A stretch of 34,490 nucleotides of DNA, from the NCBI GenBank assembly GCA_913058555.1, contig CAJXRJ010000002.1:1-34490 (forward strand), written 5' to 3'. This DNA comes from an uncultured bacterium. GTDB taxonomy: Bacteria; Planctomycetota; UBA1135; GCA-002686595. Shown here one piece after another: positions 9,600-18,020 of the stretch (the first letter of the stretch is position 1; each line of letters opens with the position of its first letter). The notes under the pieces are model-generated. The model was not told the origin of the DNA. It was given only the letters and a program-made list of their open reading frames with translations, and ran no database searches. The position numbers and the translations under genes were made by a program.

Positions 9600-10140
9600 G
9601 AAAACCACCGTACTGTCCCATCGGTGCGCGCACGCCCTGGAGGCACCCTGAGGTTTGAGATTCTGCCCGGTGGCTGACCGACGATCTTCGGCTTCGCGCC
9701 GTGCCATTGACTGCCATCGCGTGAATGAGCCACGGGCGCCATCGGACCATGGAGTACCTGATCGAGAAGGACCGCGCCTTCTTAAGCCATTCGGAAGCGA
9801 TGCAGCGTGGCGTTCTGCCACGGTGACCGCGGCGCCGACACCAACTTCGCGATGCCCATCGCCTTCAGCTTCTGACGGAACGCTCACCCGTAGGCGCCGT
9901 CCCGATCGCGCTGCAGGAACCGTGCTAGTCCATCCGTCGCCCGGAAACGCCTCGACCACGTGCTGCGCGGCCCACTCCGCGGTTGGGGGCCTCGTGACGT
10001 TGACGTGCAGGATGCGGAGTCGCTCGTGCGACCTCACAAAGAGGCAGAAGGGGCACTGGAAGGCGACCGTAGGAGCGACGAAGGAGTCGCAGGCCACCGT
10101 CTCGGCCATGGGATTGTGCAGGAGCGTCTTCGACGACTGA
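9600..10140 (-). pseudogene. Decayed integrase-core (rve) transposase
   Basis: Minus frame 1: LLHNPMAETVACDSFVAPTVAFQCPFCLFVRSHERLRILHVNVTRPPTAEWAAQHVVEAFPGD. After a frameshift near 9935: GLARFLQRDRDGAYG*AFRQKLKAMGIAKLVSAPRSPWQNATLHRFRMA*. This is the classic ACDFF...LHxNVTxxPTAxWxAQQ...RDRDxxYG...MGI...APRSPWQN rve pattern, with at least one frameshift and two in-frame stops. Confidence 0.85.
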
Positions 10141-10167
10141 TCTGCCTCGGTCCGCCGCGTGCGCACC

Positions 10168-10326
10168 ATGGACTTTTCGACTGTCGAGGCCGCAACCTGG
10201 GCCGACCTCCTCAAGCGCACATTCGCCGTCGAGACCTGGCACTTCCAATGCTGGCACCGCGGCGCCTTGAAGCGTGCGGGCTATGTGCACGACATCCCGG
10301 ACACCGTCGGGATCCTGCTTCGTTGA
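10168..10326 (+). pseudogene. Possible C-terminal fragment of an IS91-like transposase
   Basis: MDFSTVEAATWADLLKRTFAVETWHFQCWHRGALKRAGYVHDIPDTVGILLR* resembles the ...WADLLKRxFxVDxLxCPRCxGxxxxxAxxxDPxxxxxIL terminus of IS91-type transposases, with the Cys motif degraded. Confidence 0.4.
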
Positions 10327-10587
10327 CGTGCGGCTCGGTCATGCCTCATCCACACCGGAGGAGCGTGCTTTCGGGCGAGCGTTCGTTTGGTTGCAGGCGC
10401 TTTGCGAGGAAGATCTCTCCGGTTTTCTGACAACCGAATGGGCTGCTGCGTCATTCACGACGGAGCGATTGGGATTCGGCCTTCTCGCGGCCCGTGACAT
10501 GGGGTTGACTCCAACGTTCACGTCAACGCTCAATACATCCATTCGGCAAAACCAAATTGATTCTAGGGGCTTCGTGCCCTGACAACG

Positions 10588-12144
10588 ATGCTGCTATCTA
10601 CTCTCGCGCTCGCATTCGCCTCGCAAGCAACCGACTGCAACAACGCAGGTTACACCAACGTTTCGCTGCCGGGGATTCAACCCAGCAGTCAGGTTCTAGA
10701 GCCTTGCCCCGGCGGAAGCTTCACGGTAACCGTCAAGCTAGCTACCGGCGGTGCACTCGAGCTCGTTGGCGCTGACGTCCAAGGCGCGTTCACCGTGACC
10801 ATCCAACTTCCGACGTCCTGTGTGAAGTCCTACATCGAGCACTCTGGGGACATCCACGAGTGCACTGCCAGCGGAACACTGGAGGGCTGGGACTGCAATC
10901 CGCGGGGCGCACAGGTGCAAGTCAAGTACTGGAAGGCGGATCCCGCTTGCCCTAACCCTGTGACGCAGATCGGGGACTTCCTCGGCAGCTTGGCCAACTT
11001 CAACCCTGACTTGGCGAGCATTCCCCTTCACTTTCCCTGCAACCCCCCCGAGGACGCGACGGACGAACTAGATGACTCGGCGAAGATAAGGAACACCGCG
11101 CGCCTTACGAAGTGCAAGGGCAAGAAGGATGCCGGCGTCTTCGAAGTGACTGGGGGAACATCGACGTCCTTTGTTGGCGATGGGCCGTCCCTGTTCGCCC
11201 GCATCCAGGGATCACCAGAGGATGTCGACTTTCGCCAACTGGAGGACCAAGGAGCTCCCCTTGCGGGCTCCATCACCGTCACTGGAGCCCATCCATTGCT
11301 TCAAGCAATCCATGGCTCTGGTGCGGCTGGACCGAATGTGGGAAGTCTCCTGCGTTCGATCGCGAACCGAGATTCCGGAGTAGGGTCGATTCAAGGAGTG
11401 CAGGCAACGATTCAGCTCACGGAGATTCGCTACAACATCGCGGATGGAATCCCCGCGGAGTCCACGAGGAGCTGGTCGGCGTCCGTGGAGGGGAATCGAG
11501 GCGGCGAGAGTCAGGTGGTTGCATCCGAGGTCGTGGCCGGCGTCGATGGAGATATCGTCTTCACGGAACAGGTCGTGACACGCGCTGGAGACGAATACGT
11601 CCTCGACCTCCAAGCTCAAACTGGCGCCGTTCATCTTCGCGCAAACGGTGGAGCAGCCCATGCGTCGGTGAGTTCTCTCAGGCACCTGATCGACCTCCGT
11701 TCCTGGCTGACAGACCCGTACTCCTTGCCACGCGGCCCAGCGATGGAAGCCACGACGACCTACATCGACAGTGACCATACCGAAGTGAGCCTGGCACCAC
11801 GACACTCTGCCGATGAGTCGATGCCCGGGTACGCACTATTCCTGGCGCTCATGGATCAGCGATTCACCTATGTCATCGACCATTCCGGTGAGGTGCCGCA
11901 GGTCGTCTCATTGACCGCCTGGCGCGGTGGAAGGGTCGTCGAGACGCGCGAGTTCTCCCGCTACTACCAGTTGGAAGGCGGACCCTGGCGTCCCGGTTCC
12001 GTGACGATCGAGGAGTTCGGCTCTGACGGAGCACCTGTCCGGATCCATAGTCTCATGATCCGCGGAGGAAAGGCTGGGGCCGAGGAGATGGAGATCCCGT
12101 TGCCGAAGCCCTCGAGCGGAGAGTGGTCCATCTTGCTGCGCTGA
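10588..12144 (+). CDS. Secreted hypothetical protein, 518 aa
   Basis: Intact ORF with short signal-like N-terminus MLLSTLALAFASQATDC. Several Cys in the first ~180 aa. Lacks the conserved C-terminal module. Confidence 0.75.
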   Translation: MLLSTLALAFASQATDCNNAGYTNVSLPGIQPSSQVLEPCPGGSFTVTVKLATGGALELVGADVQGAFTVTIQLPTSCVKSYIEHSGDIHECTASGTLEGWDCNPRGAQVQVKYWKADPACPNPVTQIGDFLGSLANFNPDLASIPLHFPCNPPEDATDELDDSAKIRNTARLTKCKGKKDAGVFEVTGGTSTSFVGDGPSLFARIQGSPEDVDFRQLEDQGAPLAGSITVTGAHPLLQAIHGSGAAGPNVGSLLRSIANRDSGVGSIQGVQATIQLTEIRYNIADGIPAESTRSWSASVEGNRGGESQVVASEVVAGVDGDIVFTEQVVTRAGDEYVLDLQAQTGAVHLRANGGAAHASVSSLRHLIDLRSWLTDPYSLPRGPAMEATTTYIDSDHTEVSLAPRHSADESMPGYALFLALMDQRFTYVIDHSGEVPQVVSLTAWRGGRVVETREFSRYYQLEGGPWRPGSVTIEEFGSDGAPVRIHSLMIRGGKAGAEEMEIPLPKPSSGEWSILLR

Positions 12145-12259
12145 GCCCACGCCATTCGCCCAGAGGCTGGTGAAGAACCAAGGGAGCTCTGGCTACGTCC
12201 CCAAGTAGCCCTCCATTTCGCTCAGGCGGAGGGGCCCCACATCTGATCCCGCCACGTTC

Positions 12260-12289
12260 CAGCCGACGCCCCATATGGGGTGTCGGCTG
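12260..12289. terminator. 30-bp near-perfect palindrome; candidate bidirectional terminator
   Basis: CAGCCGACGCCCCAT|ATGGGGTGTCGGCTG: 15-nt arms with one mismatch (G-U as RNA), between the convergent stops at 12144(+) and 12355(-). Confidence 0.6.
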
Positions 12290-12354
12290 GCAGCGACCCA
12301 CGAGCCTGCCAAGCCCCCTGGCCCCCGCGCGTTTCGACCGGCGCGGGGCGTCGG

Positions 12355-14535
12355 TCAATCTCGCTTGCTGTAGACAATGGTGAGGTCGGGCAGAGCGCGG
12401 GAGCGCCATTCGGCGCCAATGGCTTCGCCCGTATCCACCAGAAAGGACACCGTGTCCTGAGGGGTCTGCCCGTACCAGTCAAAGTTCACGAACTCCGACT
12501 TGGAAACGGGACGGAACGTCCTCGCCATTTTGGACGGTTCCAAGGACCAGTCGAAGCGGCACAGGCCGCCTTCGTAGATCCCGATCTGGACAGCTGCGTC
12601 CTTCTTCTTATGGCTTAGCTGAATCGCGACCTCGTAGGAGTCCCACCTCTCGTGGTAGACGCTGAGAACGTCGAAGCGTTCCAGGGGGCCGTGAACCTCG
12701 AGGTGAGACGGCCAATCGTCCGAGGCGATCCGCTTGGACCATTCGGCATAGGCGTCGCTATACACCATCGACTGGAGGTACTCGTAATCTCTGTCCATGA
12801 TCGCATGGAGCGCCTTGGTCGCTAACTCGACAGCCGCCTTCGGGGAGATGGCCCCCTCGCCGTCTTGCTCGAGCATGAAGTCGTAGGGCTGCAAGCCCAG
12901 AAACACCACCTTCAGCTGCCGGGCTCGCTTCTCGTGTTGGAGCTCGAGGATGACCTCCACGAAGTCCTTCTTGGATGCTGTGGAAGCGATCGCCACGGTG
13001 CTTTCAAGGCTGCCATGCTCCCGAATCTGCTTCGGCCAAACGCGCCGTATCAGATGGTCTGGCGATCCGAACCGAGAGGCCGGCACCGACTCGGAGCGAA
13101 TCCAATCACTATTGCCGCGCTCGACGGCCGTCACGAATTCCAGGGCCATGCGGACGTGCTCTTGGTGAGCGGGTTGCACCCGGCGACCCTCGGGCGCGAT
13201 GCCGCGAAAAAGTGGTTCGCGCCGCATCGGCGGTCGTGGCTCGGCAGCCAACCTGTCGATGCGCAAGGCTGTGCCCGCGCGCTCCACCACCAGGCGCCTG
13301 GGGTTGCGATCTGAGAGGTACGTCCCCAGCCATCGGTTCAGGTCGCTGTCATCAAGCGTGACGACGGGAGGGGGCACGGGGTACCGGGCCTTCCCCCCCC
13401 ATAGCAGCGACTCCAGGTGCCGAGCCAGATGACGGGATGGGACCTCCTCGACGTTCGAAAGAAGGATCACTGCCGAGTGGCTGTCCGGGAAACGCTGGTA
13501 CTCCCCTTGGAAGCCTCGAACGTGGCCACTGTGACCCACTCGACGTTCGGACTGCTGGGTGGTCCCAATGGCCCAGCCGAGTCCATGGTGGTTCCTAGGG
13601 GAGCGCTTCCTCACAGTCATCTCCATGAGCTCGACGGTCCCTGGGGCAAGAATGTCGCCCGCCCGGAGCGCCTCCGTGAAGCGCCAAAGATCGCTCACCG
13701 TCGTCACCATTCCGCGCACTCCCTGGTTGTGATAACCGTAGCCCCCATAAGGCTGTTCGGTCGCGCGCCGAATCATGCGTTCTCCATCGTAGCCGGCGGC
13801 CAGCCTAACGGGATCGAGGTCCGTGTCGCCGATGAAGCCCGTGTCCTCCATTCCCGCGGGGCCGAACAAGTGCTCCTCGCAGAACGCCGAGAAACCCATG
13901 CCTGAGGTCAACTCGACCACGCCGGCAAGCAGTGCGAAGCCACCATTCGATGGCTCGTAGCCAAGGCCAGCGATGCGGTGGCGCTCCGCACCAAGATAGG
14001 CAGAGACAGCGGCTTCAAGGTCGTCTCCTCTCCCCGCTGCCGCGTCTTTCGGCATGCCCGAGTAGTGGGTGAGCACATCCAAGATCGTGATCCGGCTCCT
14101 GTCCTTCAGGGGGATCGTTCCGTGATGCGGCACGCCTGGGAGGTGCTGCGCCAGCGTGTCCTCAAGGCTGATTCGCGACTCCTCCACCAGCTTCATGATC
14201 GCGCACGCGGTGAAGGGCATCATGGCCTCCCCGATCTCGAACATGGTGTCCGCGTCGTTCCCGCGCTTCGCCCCTCGATCGGACAGCCCATACCCTTGGG
14301 CTAAGACGATTTCCCCCTCCTTTGCCACCAGCACCGAACCCGACCAGCCGTGGGCTTCACAGCGCTGTAGGTACTCATCGAGGGAGCCTCGCAGCGACGC
14401 TCGCGTGGACTCGCTGCGCTGCGAGGCCCCACGGGCATGGGAAAGGGACGGGCCGGAGCGAGCACCGTAGGCGATGGCCATGCCCAGTCCCAAGCAGGCG
14501 AAGGCCCGTGTCAGCGCGGTGGGAGGGCTCCTCAT
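12355..14535 (-). CDS. Beta-lactamase/serine-hydrolase-fold protein with catalytic motifs replaced, plus C-terminal extension
   Basis: Start at MRSPPTALTRAFACLGLGMAIA within ORF 12355..14649. Family landmarks: VLVAKEGEIVLAQGYGLSDR, MFEIGEAMMPFTACAIMKLVEESRISLEDTLAQHLPGVP, HYSGMP, YEPSNGGFALLAGVVELTSG, GYGYHNQGVRGMVTTVSDLWRFTEAL, VGHSGHVRGFQG. Confidence 0.85.
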   Translation of the reverse strand: MRSPPTALTRAFACLGLGMAIAYGARSGPSLSHARGASQRSESTRASLRGSLDEYLQRCEAHGWSGSVLVAKEGEIVLAQGYGLSDRGAKRGNDADTMFEIGEAMMPFTACAIMKLVEESRISLEDTLAQHLPGVPHHGTIPLKDRSRITILDVLTHYSGMPKDAAAGRGDDLEAAVSAYLGAERHRIAGLGYEPSNGGFALLAGVVELTSGMGFSAFCEEHLFGPAGMEDTGFIGDTDLDPVRLAAGYDGERMIRRATEQPYGGYGYHNQGVRGMVTTVSDLWRFTEALRAGDILAPGTVELMEMTVRKRSPRNHHGLGWAIGTTQQSERRVGHSGHVRGFQGEYQRFPDSHSAVILLSNVEEVPSRHLARHLESLLWGGKARYPVPPPVVTLDDSDLNRWLGTYLSDRNPRRLVVERAGTALRIDRLAAEPRPPMRREPLFRGIAPEGRRVQPAHQEHVRMALEFVTAVERGNSDWIRSESVPASRFGSPDHLIRRVWPKQIREHGSLESTVAIASTASKKDFVEVILELQHEKRARQLKVVFLGLQPYDFMLEQDGEGAISPKAAVELATKALHAIMDRDYEYLQSMVYSDAYAEWSKRIASDDWPSHLEVHGPLERFDVLSVYHERWDSYEVAIQLSHKKKDAAVQIGIYEGGLCRFDWSLEPSKMARTFRPVSKSEFVNFDWYGQTPQDTVSFLVDTGEAIGAEWRSRALPDLTIVYSKRD

Positions 14536-14856
14536 TTCTCGGATCGGTGGGGTTCGCGCTGAATGGCAAGGGGGACTTGGGGCCCGAATCGCCTTGGGGT
14601 CCATGGCAGCGACTCGCCCCCAGCCCAGCTCAACGCCCCTGCGGTCCACGAATCACCATGGACTCACCGCCGCGTGCACGTATTCCCCTTGAACGACAAA
14701 AAAGGCTGCCCTTCCGAGAGCGACTCAGCACCCTGGCGGCCCACCCGCTGGCCGCGGCACCTGTCGGGAGTGTCGCGGTGGGTAGGCTGCCAGAGTGGAT
14801 CCCACGCCGCCCCCGCACAGGTCGCAGCGAGAGGAACTGCTGCACCAGGCATTTCG

Positions 14857-14892
14857 CGACCCCGTGCGTTCGACCCCGTGCGTTCGACCCCG
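14857..14892 (+). repeat. 14-bp tandem repeat (about 2.6 copies)
   Basis: CGACCCCGTGCGTT CGACCCCGTGCGTT CGACCCCG, upstream of the sigma factor gene. Confidence 0.9.
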
Positions 14893-15061
14893 AGAGGGCC
14901 GATCCTTGTGGCTCCACCGCCTGCGAGTCATGCACCGGAGCCAAGTGAATCGATCGCGGAAATGGGTCAGCGCAGGGCTGTTCGTGGGTCCTCCAAGTCG
15001 TCGTCCGAAAAAGAAGAATGTGTTGTAAGGCGCTCGGGCTTCCCGCGACTAACCCCTCGGC

Positions 15062-15589
15062 ATGACGACCCGCTCCCCAGATCCCGACAAGCGTGAGTTC
15101 GTGGAGCTTCTTCGCGTTCACCAGCGTATCGCCCAGAAGGTCAGCTCGATCTACGCGGTCGGCATCGCGGATCGAGACGACCTTTTCCAAGAGATCGTGA
15201 TGCAGCTTTGGCGGGCCTGGCCTTCCTTTCGTGGTGAGGCGAGCTTCGCTACCTGGGCCTTTCGGGTGGCGCTCAACACCGCACTCTTTCGGAAGCGCAG
15301 GGCTGCACGGGGAAGGGCTCCGCTGGGTCAAGAGATGCTTGGGACGGTGCCGGCGCCGAGCGTTCAAGATCCGCTCGAGGCGCGGGAAGCTGCGGAGCTC
15401 TTGCACGAGTGCATCCGTTCCCTGCCTGAGTTCGACCGAGCGATTGTTCTCATGCACCTCGAAGCGAGGCCCCACTCCGAGATAGCGGAATTCACGGGCC
15501 TCACGACTGGCAACGTTGACGTCCGACTCCATCGGAGCAAAAAGACCCTACGCGAGTGCCTGCGGAGACGTGGCTACGTTGAGGAGTGA
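15062..15589 (+). CDS. RNA polymerase sigma factor, ECF/sigma-70 family
   Basis: 175 aa with region 2 (DRDDLFQEIVMQLWRAWPSFRGEASFATWAFRVALNTALFRKR) and region 4 (LPEFDRAIVLMHLEARPHSEIAEFTGLTTGNVDVRLHRSKKTLRECL). Confidence 0.95.
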   Translation: MTTRSPDPDKREFVELLRVHQRIAQKVSSIYAVGIADRDDLFQEIVMQLWRAWPSFRGEASFATWAFRVALNTALFRKRRAARGRAPLGQEMLGTVPAPSVQDPLEAREAAELLHECIRSLPEFDRAIVLMHLEARPHSEIAEFTGLTTGNVDVRLHRSKKTLRECLRRRGYVEE

Positions 15590-15594
15590 GCGTG

Positions 15595-16302
15595 ATGAAA
15601 GAAGACCTGATTGAAGAGATTTGGCAACGAGCACCCGAGGTGCCCCCGATGAGCGAACAGCAACTTCTCATGGAGCTCGAGCCACGCGCGAAGCGCGGCT
15701 CGCGCGCCCTCCTGACCCAGGCCTGGTGCTATCTGATCCTGCAAGCGGGCACGTTGCTCCTGGCCAGCCTGAACATCGCGACCTATCGCGCGGATCCGGT
15801 CATGTTGAGCGTGGAGATCGGCCTGGTGGTGCTCGCTCTCGTCTTCGGGGCGTACGGTGTGCACATCCACGGTGAGATTCGTCGCCTCGATCGCAGGGAC
15901 GAAAACCTGGAGGCGAGCCTGCGCAGTCGACTCACCTTTTACCGCTCGAACGCCAAGGCCTGGATGTGGTTGGCGGCGCTCTCGCTGTGCGCCTTCTCCT
16001 TCGCGCTGAACTCCTTCATCGAGAACGTTGACGGTCACTACCCAATCAACAAGCCGCTTGTCTTCATCCTGATCCAGGTCGCCATGGTCTTGATCGCCGT
16101 GTTGGCCTTGAGCATGACGCACGGACCGCAGCTGCACGAGGTGCGGGCGGTACTGGAGGACCTTCAGGCACAACGGTTGGATCGGACCCTGGCAGTCGAT
16201 CGCGAGCGCGAACGCATCAGCCGATGGAGTGTCTTGCTGGTCGTCGCGCTCTCGATCTTCGCGGCCCTTGGCGCTTGGCTGGCGTGGCGAGGAATGAGCT
16301 GA
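15595..16302 (+). CDS. Four-TM membrane protein, candidate anti-sigma/regulatory partner
   Basis: Directly follows, or with an alternative GTG start at 15586 overlaps, the sigma factor stop. Hydrophobic segments AWCYLILQAGTLLLASL, VEIGLVVLALVFGAYGV, AWMWLAALSLCAFSFAL, LVFILIQVAMVLIAVLAL and a C-terminal VLLVVALSIFAALGAWLAW. Confidence 0.8.
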   Translation: MKEDLIEEIWQRAPEVPPMSEQQLLMELEPRAKRGSRALLTQAWCYLILQAGTLLLASLNIATYRADPVMLSVEIGLVVLALVFGAYGVHIHGEIRRLDRRDENLEASLRSRLTFYRSNAKAWMWLAALSLCAFSFALNSFIENVDGHYPINKPLVFILIQVAMVLIAVLALSMTHGPQLHEVRAVLEDLQAQRLDRTLAVDRERERISRWSVLLVVALSIFAALGAWLAWRGMS

Positions 16303-16359
16303 TGGCCATTCAGTGGGGCGACCCCTAGATGCCCCCATCACGTGGTCCAGTCGCCCGCG

Positions 16360-16412
16360 AAGTACGGAGCCATACGAAGTACGGAGCCAGGATCACTTTT
16401 TCGTTTTTGGAT
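16360..16412 (+). repeat. Single arm of the REPIN/MITE-like element
   Basis: GAAGTACGGAGCCATACGAAGTACGGAGCCAGGATCACTTTTTCGTTTTTGGATC shares the GTACGGAGCCAGGATC-(T)TTTCG core with the other copies. The opposite arm is absent. Confidence 0.7.
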
Positions 16413-16659
16413 CGTCTGAGGCCGGGCTGCCAGAGCGCAAAGCAGACGCCGGCACATGGGGACTTCTGACAGCGGTGCCGCGTGTTGCCCTATCTCTGGC
16501 ACGTCTCGCGTGCTTCCCAGCTCGCCATTGCTGCCTCACTCTTGAGAAGTCCAGTCAACGCATTGCGGGGCAGGCTAAAGCAGCAAAGTGCTTGCCCGCT
16601 CTATCTTGTCGTTCGTAGCCGCCGAACTGCGGGAACCAGGCGCGCGCTCGTCAGGTCCC

Positions 16660-16800
16660 GTGAAGCGTGCCAAGAGCGAAACGATGATCTGGACGCCGCT
16701 AGTCGGACTCGTGCCAGCGGCGTGAGTGTCGCGGTGCCAGGCCTGGAGGAACCAGGTCTCAGCGGGCGCGACGGAAGAAAGCGCCGGCCCTCGCAGCTCC
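16660..16800 (-). pseudogene. Orphan fragment of the conserved C-terminal module
   Basis: Minus frame of ORF 16575..16952 contains APAETWFLQAWHRDTHAAGTSPTSGVQI, the end of the shared module, detached from any N-terminal domain and lacking the usual immediate stop codon. Confidence 0.65.
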
Positions 16801-16849
16801 TCGACCACCGGACAGCCGGGGTCCCTGTCCAGGCTCTCCCTGGATGGGT

Positions 16850-17899
16850 CACGACCGCGCCGCCGGATTGGCCGATTGCACCGCTGAGTCAGAACTTCGC
16901 TCGGTTCGGGCAGTCCTGTGCGGTGGAAGGAGACCTCATCGCGGTAGGGCATGGCCGCTTCGGCACGACGCCCGCGGGGGTCTTCCTCTATCGATTCAAC
17001 GGCGCCACCTGGGAGATCGAAGGCACCGTGAGCGAGCCTCCCAGAACGGCGAGCTTCAAGTTTGCCTCGCAGGTCTACCTCGCGCAGGGAAGGCTGATCT
17101 GTCCCGATGACAACGCCTCCGACGGGGCGACAAGCGGGCAGGGAGCCGTCTACATCTTCGAGAAGGTCGGAGGCGTCTGGTCAAGAACCCAGGTGCTCGA
17201 CCGGGACGGCGGCGAGTTCTTTGGCAGTCGCGTGGCCGCCGACGGAGATCACATCGCCGCTAAGTTCGGGGACTTCGTCGACGTGTTCTCATTCGACGCG
17301 GGAAGCGGTACGTACGCACGCGAGGAAAGGCTCCCGTTCGAAACTGGCGTCATAGATTGTGCTCGAGGTACAAGGAGGCGTTTGACTCGCAGGCACTTAC
17401 GCCCGCGCCTGACACAAGCAGGGCCACGGAGGGCACCATTTCGCCCTAAGTGCAAGGGGCGACCAAGCATCTACCCGGCACGGGCACAATTAAGAACGCC
17501 AACCCCGAAGTCAACTCTTCGGGGAGGACCGGAGCGCTCCTGGCGAACGGTTCGGCGAGCCTCACGGATGCCAACCTGACGCTCCAGGCCTCGCGGCGCC
17601 CCCAGGGCGCCACGTGCCTCTTCCTGTGCAGCCTCGGCGAGGGATCGATCGCCGCGCCCGGCGACGCTTACGGAACCCTCTGCCTGGGCGCACCCATCCG
17701 CCGCTTCACCGCATCGAGCCAGGTCGGCGCCGCGGGTCCGAACGGCGCTCGCGCGCTCGATCTTCCACTGGACGCCTTCCCGGAAGGACTCGGCACCCGC
17801 CCGGTGATGGCCGGCGAATCCTGGTACTTCCAGGCCTGGTACCGCGACGGCGCCGCGTCGACCTTCACCGACTCCACCAACGTCTCCTTCCTGCCCTAA
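16850..17899 (+). pseudogene. Disrupted FG-GAP (integrin-like) protein: N-terminal part to ~17365, then C-terminal module ~17490-17899 in another frame
   Basis: ORF 16482..17579 carries DWPIAPLSQNFARFGQSCAVEGDLIAVGHGRFGTTPAGVFLYRFNGATWEIEGTV...GAVYIFEKVGGVWSRTQVL...FFGSRVAADGDHIAAKFGDFVDVFSFD. It then degenerates. ORF 17450..17899 carries NPEVNSSGRTG...TLCLGAPIRRF...GESWYFQAWYRDGAASTFTDSTNVSFLP. Confidence 0.7.
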
Positions 17900-18020
17900 C
17901 CGGCGCCGTCGACCTACAAGAGCGAGGGCCGACGCCGGGGCGCCAAATGAATCAGTTACGAACGTCAGTTGAAACGTGCGAAGGAATGTCCGTCAATGCG
18001 ACTTGACAGATCCATCGACA

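Noticed and set aside
14857-14892. CRISPR array
   Set aside because: Repeats are contiguous 14-bp tandem units with no spacers. The dispersed repeats elsewhere are inverted-repeat elements, not CRISPR.
14630-15532. 300-aa minus-strand ORF
   Set aside because: Antisense to the sigma factor gene and low-complexity composition; shadow ORF.
15574-16341. 255-aa minus-strand ORF (many H, Q, D)
   Set aside because: Antisense of the 4-TM membrane protein gene; composition is explained by the complementary codons.
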